NCBI GenBank assembly: GCA_018398765.1
Contig: JAHBMJ010005903.1
Coordinates: 1-55,363 of the forward strand
Direction: 5' to 3'
DNA from: Chromera velia
Taxonomy: Eukaryota > Sar > Chromeraceae
DNA length: 55,363 nucleotides
Position numbers and translations under genes: made by a program. Position 1 is the stretch's first letter; each line of letters starts with the position of its first letter. The notes beneath the pieces are model-generated. The model saw only the letters and a list, made by a program, of their open reading frames with translations, was not told the DNA's origin and made no database searches. Positions 1 to 11,173 of this stretch are shown here, piece after piece.

Positions 1-2645
1 ACTATCCCGACGCAAGTGCTCCTAGCTTACTCGTTCATCCTTTCTCATTTGTGGCACTCCGTACTGGTCTCCCTCTAAACATCTGGATCTACCTACGGAC
101 CTGTCCTTCTTTTTCACAGTTTCTCATTGACACATGCAGAACGATTTGCAAGCTTTTGCGCCGTGTAGTGTGAGTTCTTTGTAAAAAGAATTATGTTGTC
201 TCTGTGCTCTGTTCTCTCCGACCCCTGCTGACCGTCTCCTGTCCGGTGTGACCAGCCTAGCTATGAAACCCTCCTTCCTGCACTGTTTCCCTTGCAGAAG
301 AAACAATTCTTTGTAGTTGATTGGCGGCGCTAAACGTTGCTTTTGAGCGTATCCACTAGTGTTGTGTCTGTGTATTTCTTTGCAGGTAACATTCACTAAC
401 TTCTACGTGCCGCGGTGATTATAATTTTTCCCACCATACACCCTAGCTAATCAACCAGTCTTTTGAGCATATTTGAGCAGATTTGCACAGGAGTAACGAT
501 TTTAAATGCTTTAAAAGACTCTAGATTGCTTCAAGTAACCTAGTTTTACTTTATAATGAAGCTAGAATATAGTTAATTTAAAAGTTACTTTGGATTCCAC
601 TAAGTCCTACTTAAGAGTCCACTCTGTTAGTACTATGGCATCCAGTGGACTCCGTGAACGAAGGAGCGATTTTAAGCCGATGTCTGTTTTCCGCCCTTGT
701 GCGTCTGATTTTTTTTTCTTTGTTGTTGTCCTCATGCGCGTCACACTCTCTCTGACCGAGCGTGGACGCGGCCTTGAAGGGGGAGGGGGCATGTGCACTG
801 GGTATACGGTGGAGTCAGTACGGATGGTGTTTGGGAGTAACTGTTGTGATTGTTTGACTGGAGTGGATTATGAGCTGACGATGTGAAAGAGAAGAAGAGC
901 TACAGAAAAGAAGGTAAAGGAAATTTTGAAAACAGAAATGAGAGAGATGAAAGAAAAGAAAAGAAAGACGATCTTTGGTTTTCTACGACGCCGCAGGTAT
1001 AAGGAAGAACGATGATCTAATCAACGATCATCACTCCATTGCCCAAAAGAGTTGTATAAGAAGATTCACTTGCGTTTTCCATGTAAGCCAGCGTGGACGT
1101 GGCTTCAGGGGGGAGGTGGCACGTAACGTTGTGAGGCTAGCCAGCCGCGCAACGGTACGCGAAGCAGCATGTCAGGCCATATCGAGATGCGCGCAGTTCG
1201 AGCGCATTTGCATCTATGCAATTAAGCTACGCGCATGCATGCAGTCAGCAGTGAGTCAAGCCTTCGTATGAAAGTCCGTAAGGAAGTATCTAGAAGTAAG
1301 AACCTTGCATGAGAGAACTTCTTATACCATATGAGCCCCGTACAACAAGCTAGCCACTGCACCACACTCCGTAGTGACTAAGGAATACGAAGTACTCTGC
1401 ATTAAAAGCCAAGAAACGTGATTTCACAGTATTTGATAACTAAGCAGAATCTCTACATGCGTTTAGCATTCTTGGAAACTTTGGGTCGTTGATGAGACAT
1501 TATATCATGCCATTATGGGATGTAACCAGGAGGTATGGTAGGCCAGATAAGAAATGATGCAGCTAGATGCGCCGCCACTGCAGAGAGCTTTGAAAAAGGC
1601 TTTATAGCTGTTAAAAATCAGTTATTAAAAATCTGTTATTAATATATTTAAATACAAGTCTTGCAAAAAAATATATAAAAACGCTTTAATTTAAGGATCT
1701 ATGCCTATGTAGATGCCGATTTATGCTTCACGAATATAATTTAGAAAGTGTTTATATATATGTTGGCTTTATCTACATGAGCTGAAACAATGGCAACACC
1801 AGCATTTGCTTTCAAGTCGTTCAAACATGTCCAGCTCAGTGACAGCACTTAAACTGTCTGAGTGGTCCAGACCCTGATAATGCAGAGATTAATTAGTCGT
1901 CGATCGATGACGACGATCCATCTGTCAGCAAACAAACGAGAAGAAAGAAAGGCAAAATGTGGAAAGAAGAGGAGGAGTTGATTTAGCAGCATACGGGATG
2001 GATCGAAACAAATGTGTCGCTTTCCTGGCGGTGATTGAATTTCTTTTCAGGAACCCGATCCAGACCATCCACCCAACGCGGCAACCAACCGCAAGATCGA
2101 TTGGCCAAGGCCCCTCTTGGCGTTTGATCGAGCAGCCAAGCGGTCCTCCAGAATAGTGTATAAGTATTATATTTGCGCTGTCATGATGTCACCGTTTGCC
2201 AACGAAGCAGTCCACTGGTGATCCATGATGTCACCGTTTGCTGGTCCACTGGTGACGAAGCAATGTGCCCCACCACCAGAAGAAATGAGGAAGAAAGAGA
2301 GAAAGAGAAAGAGAAAGACAGCCTGGTCCATTGAAGCGACTGTCAACAAGCACACACATGCAGCCGCGCTCCATGCCCCCCCCTTTCCGTCCAGAAGAAG
2401 CACCGCTTCTTTCTCTCTCCCTCTCCCTCTCTGTACAGCTACAGAGACAGACATACGCACACAGACAAAGAGAGAGAGAAGATCAGACAGAGACAGAGAC
2501 AGCAATCGAGAAATTCGATATTGACCCTCTCCCCTCTCCTCTCCTCTCCCACGCCGTCTCCCAGCCGTCCCTTCTCCTCCTGAGACGCCCTCCTCGATCC
2601 ATCCATGCACCCACCCATCGATCAATCGATCGACAGACAGACAGA
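1..2645. other. Left flank, no gene recognised
   Basis: I find no convincing exon chain here. Open frames are short, on both strands, and have no family resemblance. Visible structure includes an imperfect repeated GC-rich motif (about 758-795 and 1088-1125, both reading AGCGTGGACG then a G-rich run), an AT-rich stretch at 1600-1780, and the 18-mer CATGATGTCACCGTTTGC present twice 42 bp apart (2182 and 2224). From 2390 on the plus strand becomes CT-rich and then purine-rich; this is the 3' flank of the minus-strand gene that ends at 2646. Confidence 0.5.
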
Positions 2646-2906
2646 TCACATCTGTTGCTGGGGCTGCAAGTGGACAGACAAGGTCAAAGAGCAGATGGAT
2701 GAATTCAAGCTGCTGCTCAAAAGTTTCGTGCGTGCAGAAAAGAGAGGAAGAAGGGGGCAGAAGAAGGACCGACAATGTGTTGTCAGAGGCAATCAATAAG
2801 TGATGGAAGTGAACCAAAACTGCAATCAATCTGCTGACCTCGATATTTCGTTTGCTTCGCTTCAACGCACACATCCACTCTCTTCTTTGTCTGTCTCGCT
2901 CTCTCA

Positions 2907-2937
<31 letters not shown>

Positions 2938-2942
2938 TCCTC

Positions 2943-2981
<39 letters not shown>

Positions 2982-4312
2982 TCCTCCTTTCTTTCTTTCT
3001 TTCCTCCTTTCTTTCCTCCTTTCTTTCTTTCCTCCTTTCTTTTTTTTTTTCTTTCTTTCTTTCTTTCTTTCTTTCTTTTTTTCTTTCTTTCTTTCTTTTT
3101 TTCTTTCTTTCTTTCTTTCTCTATCTGATTTCCCCTCTGCCTGCTGGTGCTTCTTTCTTTCTTTCTTGCTTTCTTTCTGCTGACCGGAGGAGGGGGCTGC
3201 TGGTAGTAGGGCTGTCCGTAGTTGACGGGTCCCGGCTGCATGGGGGGGCCCTGCATTGCAGGCTGTTGCATGGGGGGACCCATCTGCTGCTGCATGGGGG
3301 GCTGGGCTCCGGGGCCTCCCATGGCAGGTCTGCATGCAGAGGAAGATCATGCGATCAGTTAATTGTTGTGGGAGGGGGGGGGGCGAAGTGCTTTGACTTT
3401 CTTATGTATTTTCATTTAGGCGCTAGGTTTCTTCTCCCATTCGTTGTGCCTTCGTTTGTTCTGTTCTCGCATTTGCAAATAGACAAATGGACGAATGTGC
3501 AAATGGATAAAGACACGCAGAGAGACAAGAAGAGAAACGAAACTAGTTTAGTGGAACAGACCGGGAAGAGTGTCTGTCGCAAAGAGGCAGGAAGCACGGG
3601 GAGCAAGTGAATCACTACAAAGGACCCTTCTCTGCTGACAGGTGGACATACAGGACAGACACAACAGCCTCACGGGATGGACATAAAGAGCCGCACTGAC
3701 CGAAGGCCCTGGCTGACACGCTTGTCTGCCGCGTTCTTCGCGCTGCAGGCAGGAAGGAGAAGAAGGAGAATGGGAAAGAATGCAGGAGGTAGAAGAACAT
3801 TCAAACAGTGCATGGGTGTGCAGTTTGTCGGTTCACCTGCTTGGGTGAATCCACAGCATGACGCACCGTGCAAGAAACGGAGAAAAATGAGAAGAAAGAG
3901 GGGAAAAGTCCGCTGCCGGAAAAATGAAGAACTGAGCGCTGCCCAAGTGGATGAGATAGCAAAAATAGAAGAGGGAAATATTCCTTCCTTTGTTCCTTGT
4001 TGATACACAAATCCTCTCCCTCCCCCTTGTTCTCTTTTCTTTGTCTGAGCAAATGCGCATTCCGTATTCTTCCTCTGTGTCTCGACTGACTCCTGCACGA
4101 AGTGGGCCAGTCTGTCAGCATCCACCAGGAAGGGAAGCTGCAGCAATGAGAAACCAGCAAAAGAAGAGGAAAGCAGTGACTTCCACAACAGTCACACACA
4201 CACTCAAGCGTTCCACTTTTGGACGCACAGCACTCAGCTGCCTCTTTTGTGCTTCCGGCAGGACTTTTGACAGAGCTTTGTGCCGATCTCTCGCTCGCTC
4301 GCTCCCTCCCTC

Positions 4313-4345
<33 letters not shown>

Positions 4346-4395
4346 TCTCTCTCACACACACACACACCCTCTCTCTCTCTCTCTCTCTCTGTCTG

Positions 4396-4441
<46 letters not shown>

Positions 4442-4453
4442 TCTCTGTCTCTG

Positions 4454-4489
<36 letters not shown>

Positions 4490-6265
4490 TCTCGCACCAC
4501 TCATTCCTCATTCTTTTCTGTTTTCGTTCTGCATACGGGTCCAATCTCCCATCCAACCATCCATGCAGCTACCAAGGATTGGCCCCCTGATACTTTCTTC
4601 CTCCTCTTCTGCTTCTTTCGAGAAGAAAGAGAGCCAGGCAGGTAGCTGACCGACATGCAGACTGACCATCACGAAGGGCTTCGTGCAGCAGCAGCACGCA
4701 GAGGTGCAGCAGCACGAAGAGATCTGGGGGGCTGCAACGGAGACCAGGAAGGGGAAAGGAAGGGGAAAGGAAGGCAAAGGTGTGAGGAGACGGATAAGCA
4801 AAGAGAAAGCAATCACATGGAGGTCAAACAGGCACAAAGATATAGAACCAACAAGTTTCATACACATGCTACAGACAGCAAGGCAACAACTGGAAGACTG
4901 CCCCACCCACTTCCCACTCTACTCGAACCCTGGCGTGTTTCATTCCCCCCCCCCCCNCCACCTACCCCTGGCGAGTTTCATCCCCGTGCAGCAGCACCTA
5001 GGGTCTGCGTGCAGGACCAGAGCCTCACTGCACTGCACACACAGAGGGATGGATAATGAGAATGCATATGGCATCGGCAGGAGCAACATTCACTGCTGGA
5101 CCTTCTCGTTGGAGAAAAAGGAAGACACTGAAGTGTTTTCAAAGCAAATGGGATTTGGGCGTAACCCGTACACAAAGTAACGCAGAAGAAGAAAAACCTG
5201 CCGGGATTCAGATGAGACACCCTTCCCATTTTTTCTCTTCCCTTTTTTCGGCCCTTCTTTACTTCTCTCCCCCCCTCACCTGATCACAACAAGTCGGACA
5301 GCAAGAGCAGTGGGTACAGCAAGGGGAACAGAACCCGGCCCTGTCCATGTCTGCAGCCACACACACGTACAGGGAAATTCAGGCACACACACACATACAT
5401 GGAAACAACAGAACTGCCCAGCATGTGTCCCCAAAACGAATGGTTAAATAGTCAAACGAAGGAACGAGTCCGATGAAACCAGGGACCCACCTCTTCCTGT
5501 TCCATATCCCTCCAGATGCACCTCATTTGACAAAATGGAAAGTCAGACATGAAGAAAAAAGCCGAAGGAAAACGTCGAAACGTGGGTCCCAATCTATATC
5601 GTTTGCATCTTCCGAACGGAGCCAATGGAGACACCAGAAGACAAAGGAACGGAAACGAGAAGGCAGTGAGACAGAGGGATGGGAGATGGAAGATAGATAT
5701 TCCAGAAAGGCCTTCTTTCCGATAGGACGGTGCTCTCTCTGTTGACTGACTCTCGAAGTACACACGGTCGTAGTACAGCATGGCAACATTGTCGAAGTCG
5801 GAGTAACAACAGTTGTAGGCGGGGTAGTTGAATTCGATCTTCGTCTCATACACGTTGATGTACGTCGACTTGAACAGTTCCTCTGCCTTGAAGCTGCAAA
5901 CAGTCGTGGAGACATTCACTTCATTCAACGCAAGGCTTCCTACATTGGCTGAATGCAGAAGTCAGGACGGAAGCAATACGTTGGGCTCATGGGGGGATAT
6001 GCAAGCCAAGAGCCTATCGCAATCTCAGTCAGATACACAGACGCCCTATGCTCGAGAAGCCAGTGGATACACACTCGCTGTTCGGCCGCAGCAAGCCACA
6101 AGGCTCATGCATCGCACCGACTCACAATTGCACCCAGTTGCAAGTGCACCCAGACACGAAGTAGATCCACTTTCGGTACCCTGAGCTGACTCCCTCTTGG
6201 TGGATCAGACGCTCAGATGTTGCGAACTCACGCGCCAGATGAATGTCTCGGGAGGCAGCCGACAT
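2646..6265 (-). CDS. Small Cys-rich protein with Pro/Gln-rich tail, six exons
   Basis: Exons (minus): 6265-6126, 5893-5751, 4731-4667, 4137-4091, 3329-3185, 2663-2646. All junctions keep phase and total 558 nt, 185 residues. The ATG at 6265 has an in-frame TAA two codons upstream. In order the protein has a polar N-terminus, a hydrophobic SGCTCNWV patch, a conserved-looking block (TYINVYETKIEFNYP, then CC and DNVAMLYYDRVYF), two Cys clusters (CCCTSACCCC), a short LPFLVDADRLAHFV segment, and a tail rich in Met, Pro and Gln. The final exon is only 18 nt and encodes PQQQM-stop. I cannot name the family; the aromatic block followed by Cys clusters suggests a membrane-associated, possibly palmitoylated small domain, which is inference. 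The intron before the last exon is almost entirely a (GAAA)n tract. It is transcribed divergently from the gene at 7153. Confidence 0.72.
2907..3121. repeat. (TTTC)n microsatellite inside an intron
   Basis: About 215 bp of TTTC units with TCC and T-run interruptions. On the minus strand it is (GAAA)n and lies in the intron 3184-2664 of the small Cys-rich gene, so the KKERKKE-type frames here are not coding. Confidence 0.95.
4314..4494. repeat. Poly-C, then (CA)n and (CT)n tract
   Basis: A run of 30 C residues (4314-4343), followed by CT, CA, and then CT with GTCT interruptions to about 4494. It lies in the intron 4666-4138 of the minus-strand gene. A second C run near 4949-4960 contains the window's single ambiguous base, an N at 4957. 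Confidence 0.95.
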
Positions 6266-6561
6266 CTTTTAGATGGCAAATGGATGCTTCTGATCTTCTG
6301 TGCAAAAATTGCAAGCCGAACACCTGAGTGCGGACTGCAGATCGCTATGAAAAGGAGCCGTGCAACAACGACCCGGCTGAGTGAGACAACTGTTGCAGAG
6401 CAACACAAGTGCCAAAGAGCTTCTGCTTGAGGGGTCCGATGCTTCTGTAGAGTCGGCTGTGAGGCTCTTCAGAACAGAAAGGATCGACTTTGAAACGTCA
6501 ATGTCTATGTATACTCTGATCCCCCTGCTTGGGGGATTCTCCTGCTGATCGGGATTCGACA

Positions 6562-6619
6562 CACTGATGCATCACTGATGCGAAATTTTGCACTGATGCA
6601 TCACTGATGCGAAATTTTG
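6562..6619. repeat. 29-bp tandem repeat, two copies
   Basis: Two exact adjacent copies (6562-6590 and 6591-6619). Each contains CACTGATGCATCACTGATGC and ends in GAAATTTTG. Within each copy CACTGATGC is itself doubled. Confidence 0.9.
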
Positions 6620-6637
6620 GACTCTTGAACTTTTGAG

Positions 6638-6853
6638 TGCATGGGGGGCTCGTACAAAATACCTTATGCAACGGCGTTGCATAAGAGGGCTGGAGGGGGG
6701 GGGGTCTTATGCAGAGGTAGTCCCTCTGGGCGCCGCCGCATTCTAGCATCCATTACATACGCGCCGCGGCCGCCGCCGCCTTATGCAACCAGCAAATTGA
6801 TGGCTTTGGGGGGCGGCGTTGCATAAAGTATTTTGTACGAGTCCCCATGCATA
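6638..6853. mobile_element. Foldback (MITE-like) element
   Basis: About 215 bp with near-matching inverted ends. The left end reads GCATGGGG, CTCGTACAAAATAC, then TTATGCAACG. The right end, reverse-complemented, reads GCATGGGG, CTCGTACAAAATAC, then TTTATGCAACG. Just inside the left end is a palindrome, TTATGCAACG-G-CGTTGCATAA. TTATGCA or its complement recurs about five times. There is no coding capacity. Inverted ends, small size and a gene-flanking position fit a non-autonomous DNA transposon or foldback element. I did not identify a clear target-site duplication. Confidence 0.6.
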
Positions 6854-7152
6854 CATGCATGTCTGACACCCCGCGGCCGCGCGCGGCGTCACGGTTCGGA
6901 GTGCATGCCGGTCGGTCCCGCGGATCGCGCGGCCCAGCCTGGCACTAATATATCGATATGAAATATATGGCACTATAAGAAAAGTGCGTTTTTTGGTACG
7001 TGAAGGAAGACTGCAGGGTCCGACGCGAAGGAATTGTGTCAGGAAAGAGGCTTCGCTTCAGAAACCGTTTGTTTTGTACCTGTGAATTAGCTTTAAGTGG
7101 ATTAGTCAACGGGTGTTTCTGCTTCGTAGAACTCGAAAGCGGAACTGCAAAC

Positions 7153-10100
7153 ATGGGAAATCGCCAATCGAGTGGCTCTCTCAAGAGTCCCGTCTCCCTC
7201 CCGGCCCGTCTGACAAAGGAGGAGACCGGGCTCTCCTGTGATGTCAGCGTCGTGCCTCCGTACTTCGTCTTCAATGTACTTGTGGCAGAGGACACTTTCA
7301 TGGACACCACGCCAAGTCAGCTCTCCATTCCTGCTCACCTGGTTCTTTTTGCCGTGGAACGTCCCTTTAAGTACACGTCTTACTTACCATATGTCCCTCC
7401 CTTTCCTCCCTTTGCAGTTGTGATTGATTGCCGACCCATTGCGGCACACCATGCATACCACATCCGGGGTTCTCACTCTTGGAATGTTGAAGAACAGGTT
7501 AGCTCGGCCTGCAAACAGTCGACTGGAATCTCCTTGACTGGCTGAAAAGTTTCGCCGTTTTTTATGGAAGATGCCGCAGCAATTCTTTCGCTCATGTTTC
7601 TTTTCTTCATTATCTTGTGTACATCGGTTTATTTGATCGCCTCCAGCCTTCTTTCTATGCTTTCAACACCCCTTTCTGTGTTTTCCATCTCTCTCTCGCT
7701 TCCTCTTCTCTTGATTGCTCCTTTGCCTTTTCCTTCCCTTGACCTCGAGGGTCCTTGAAGTCCCGCCTCTGTCCCCATTCCATAGAAACAGAAGTAGAAC
7801 ACGCTCTTCTCGATGTATTTACGAGGATGAAATATTCTCATTTGTGCTTCGTGCAGCCGATCGTGCCTGGTCCCCTGCTCCGTTCTTCCACCGCCAAGCT
7901 GGTCATTCTGATCGGCAGCCCCCTCCCCTCCTCGTCCCCCTCCCTCCAGAGGGCAAACACCAACAAGAGCCTCCAGGAGGATGGCCAGAGAGGACAGACC
8001 AGACTGTCTCCTGACGTGCAGGCTGTGATGGCAGCAATGAAGGGGAGCAGCCCAAAGGTGAGATGAGAGGGCAGCTTCGTTTGGACTTTCGTTGGTTTGG
8101 TTGGTTATCCTGTCGTGCTTTTTCACTTAGTTTGGAAACGGAAGAAGGGAATGTGTGTGTGAGTGTGGAAGATAGTGCGAGGACAAAGGGAGCAGCTGTA
8201 TGTGTGATTGCTCCGTTGGTTGGGAGATCCTCGTTAAAGGCCTCGGAAGGGAAGAAGTACTTCCCCGTGTCGGACTGGTTCTCTGTAGAGCACACCGGAA
8301 GCAATTTGTTTCCCGTTGCGAAGTGTGCGTGTTTCTTGATTTGATGGTCCCTTTGGATCTGATCTTGGTTGCTTGCAGGAAGTGTGGGTTCTCGAGGGAG
8401 GGCTGGACTCTGAGCCTCCGTCCAACAAGAGAGCGGGGGGAGGGCTGGAGTTCCACACACGGTTTGCGGCAATCTGCACGTCCAGAATTCAACTGCGTCA
8501 GTCAGCCATTTCTCATCTCTCTCCCGGCCTTTCCCCCTTTCTCATCCCTCTTGGACGACGGGCTTTTGTGCCCCCCGTCTCCCGCAACTATTATATTGTG
8601 GAGACAAAACTACGCGCAATCCAAAAGCAGACCCTCAAAAGTGACTGCTGACTGTTAGTTCCACCTGTGCTGAAAACGCAGCTTCCTCCAAATGGTCGTT
8701 TGTTTGCATTGTCTGTTCCTTGTACCTTGAGAAGACGGTTGTCTCCTTACTCGCGGAATGATTGAAAGAAAGTCTCCCTCCTCCTCTGGTCAAGATAGGT
8801 GCACAAATGACACAAGTATGGAGGATTTGTTTCTCTCGCTCCACATGTGAGAGCGATGATCCAAGTCCATCCCTTTCTTTCTGCAGCGCACCCCCCTGCG
8901 ACCCTCTGCCCTGTCGATTTCTCTGCTGAGGCTGCGGCTGCGGCTGCCCCTGTAGAAGGAGAGAGGGAGAACTTGACAGAGGGGGAACTGAGCCCTCCTC
9001 GGAAGATCTGTGCAGTCGTGAGGGATGCAGATAGGGGATTTAGGGGTGCAACTTGTTCCACCATCTCTGCCTCCCTGCCCTCTCATGCGGGTGGAGAGGC
9101 TTTCAAAGAGAAGGAGGAGAGCGGGGCGGCTGCATGGTCATCTGGAAGAGTGCCGGGTCGATACTGGGCTGCTGGAAGTGGTAGTAGCAGTTCTTTGTTG
9201 TCATCCGGGCCTTTGGAAGAAGGACAGGGACAGGGACAGGGAAGGAGGAGAGCGAGGAAGCTGAGCAGACCGGAGACGGGGTTCGAGTCTGAGTCTCGAG
9301 AGTTTCTCCGGAAGAGTTCGTCTCTGTTGACCTCAAGATTTCCGACGGAGGTTATCCCCTCTGGGAGGGACGGGAGGGGGTTCGGGCTGTTCATTTGCTC
9401 CTCTGGGTTGATGTCGAAAGAGGTCAGTGAGGGGAAGAATGTCTTTCAGAAGCTTCTCATTTATTTTTCGTTTCTTCTTTTTCGTCTGAAAGCAACCGAA
9501 GTCACGTAGCAGACCGGACGGAAAGCAGAGCCAGTGCTCCACCCTGTGAGCCGATTTTGCTTTATGCACTGAATATCACATAGAGGTCAGAAGTGCTGGA
9601 GAGCAACCTGCTTCCTTTTGCCGTTCGTGTCCGTCTGTGTATCCTTGTGCCTGCCTGCCGGTCTGCCTTCTCCCTGATTCGTCAAAATGATGGAAGGTTG
9701 ACCAGAAAGGGTGGGGCGAGAATCGTTCTTCTGGAACCAGCAAGAAGAAACGAATAGAAGAGACTTAGCATGGAAGGAAGCAAAGATCCAAGAGAGAGGG
9801 AAAGGGAAAGCGAAAGGGGGCAGAGAGACATTTTTTTCTTTTCTCCGTCCCTTCATCCGTTCATGTTCCCTGTATTCTGTGTGCAGCGAGACTGTCTCGC
9901 CCTTCTAGACATCTCCACCGTCGTCATGCTCGAGGCCCCAGAGGTGGCGACCGGTGGGAGGGAGTTCGCTGCTCTGAGTCCTAAGGAGGTCTGTCTCTGT
10001 CCGTCTGCATCTGTTTGCATACTTGCGCACTCTCTGTCTCTTTGTCTTTTTCTTTCTGGAAGCTGTTCCCTCGACGGCGGTGCTGTTCTTTGAGTGTTCT

Positions 10101-10848
10101 GCCTGTTCAGGGTGATGACCGGTAAGGGTTTCGGACGAAAAAGTGCGGGAAAAATGCACACAGACAGAAACGGACGTTTGTTTGTGTACCGTTGTTGATG
10201 CATGCAGGTTCCTGCCCCGGGAGAGGAAGATGAAACGGAAGAGAAGAACGATACCAAGGACGGTGCTCACGGTGCGACAACCAGGAGTGTGAAGTTCATG
10301 TCGATGCCCTGGGTGTCCGCAAAGGCATCCATGCCCTTCCTTCTCCCGCTCCTCTCCGAGCACGAGCGTCACTCACAAAGAGTTCTGCTGGTCGACGCAA
10401 CGGGAGAGGAGGGAGAGGGAGACGGGTGTGCTGCAGCACTGGTAGCATCGGCACTCTTTGTGGTGAGTGGTGACTCTCTAAGTTTCTCTTTCTTTCTCCC
10501 TCTTCCACCCTCCTCTCTCTCGGAGTGTGTGGGCCCGCCGGTGCGTGGATGCTGTAGATGCGTATGCAGGGACTTTAAATCTAGACGTACATGTGTGTAA
10601 CTGAATGAGAGAGAGAGTATGTGAGAGAGAGAGAGAGTTCGTGTGTAAGTGGGCTGCAGTTTTTTTCTTGAAGTCTGTGTCAGGAGATCTGTAAGAGAGT
10701 AATCCCCCTTCTTTCCGTTGTTTCTTTTTCTCTTCTCCTTCTGCCCTCTTCTTTCCTTCTCAGCAGGCTTCCTTTCGCTTCTTTGCTCTAGAGCCTCTTC
10801 AAAAAAAGCATGTGGTTGTGCAGAGTGCGTGTGGTTTTTTGTACAGTC

Positions 10849-10887
<39 letters not shown>

Positions 10888-11106
10888 GCAACCTTCCTCC
10901 TCCTCGGTTTGCAGGCCGCCTCATCTGGATTTTCAACAGGCAGTCCCGACCTCGATCGCGCCATTTCTTATCTGAATGCGATCCGGCCAGGGTCTAGACA
11001 GACTCTGGAGAGAGACCAGGTGAAGGACGATCTGAAGGCTGGATCTCGAGTGGTGTCTTCAGAGAGGCAGTTTGGAAGAAGACGGCCTTCTTTGAGGGGC
11101 ATGTGA
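7153..11106 (+). CDS. Rhodanese-like plus dual-specificity-phosphatase-like pseudophosphatase
   Basis: Exons: 7153-7315, 7418-7497, 7761-8057, 8379-8496, 8887-9422, 9887-9988, 10208-10462, 10915-11106; 1743 nt, 580 residues, all phases agree. The start MGNRQS fits an N-myristoylation signal (Gly2, Ser6). Residues about 54-220 look like a rhodanese fold: VIDCRP and HIRGSHSWNV near the start, LVILIG where an active-site Cys loop would sit, and EVWVLEGGL near the end. Residues 220-398 are low-complexity (Ala, Ser, Gly). Residues 399-580 follow a dual-specificity phosphatase, ending in DLDRAISYLNAIRP like the family's alpha-helix before 'RP'. The loop equal to HCxxGxxRS reads VDATGEEGEGDG (residues 494-505), so catalytic Cys and Arg are missing. 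The domain pair resembles MAP-kinase phosphatases, but catalysis is not expected. The weakest junction is the TTGAAG acceptor at 7760. Confidence 0.68.
10851..10883. repeat. (CA)n microsatellite
   Basis: About 16 CA units in the last intron of the pseudophosphatase-like gene, ending about 30 bp before its acceptor. Confidence 0.95.
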
Positions 11107-11107
11107 T

Positions 11108-11173
11108 CATCAGGGGTGATGAGGGTTCTTTTTTTGTGTCGGCCATCAGGGGTGATGAGGGTTCTTTTTTTGT
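11108..11173. repeat. 30-bp direct repeat after a stop codon
   Basis: Two exact copies (11108-11137 and 11144-11173), period 36. Each begins CATCAGGGGTGATGAGGG and ends in a T7 run. The first starts 2 nt after the stop codon at 11104-11106, so both should lie in the 3' untranslated region. Confidence 0.9.

Larger units (their letters stand above)
6266..7152. promoter_or_regulatory. Divergent intergenic region with repeats
   Basis: This 887-bp gap separates the start codons of two divergently oriented genes (ATG at 6265 minus, ATG at 7153 plus), so it should hold both promoters. It contains a 29-bp tandem repeat, the foldback element and a very GC-rich patch (6869-6945). I see no clear TATA box. 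Promoter function is inferred from position only. Confidence 0.45.

Noticed and set aside
2783-3350. Long Lys/Glu/Arg-rich open frames on the minus strand over the TTTC array
   Set aside because: They are the microsatellite read in frame; the exon chain of the real gene skips this stretch as an intron.
6074-6265. A 51-nt GTGAGT...CTCAG intron in the first exon of the small Cys-rich gene
   Set aside because: The stretch is a multiple of three and stop-free, so the continuous exon is simpler; both versions keep phase.
9270-9295. GGGTTCGAGTCTGAG as a tRNA B-box
   Set aside because: It lies in a coding exon and no cloverleaf can be formed around it.
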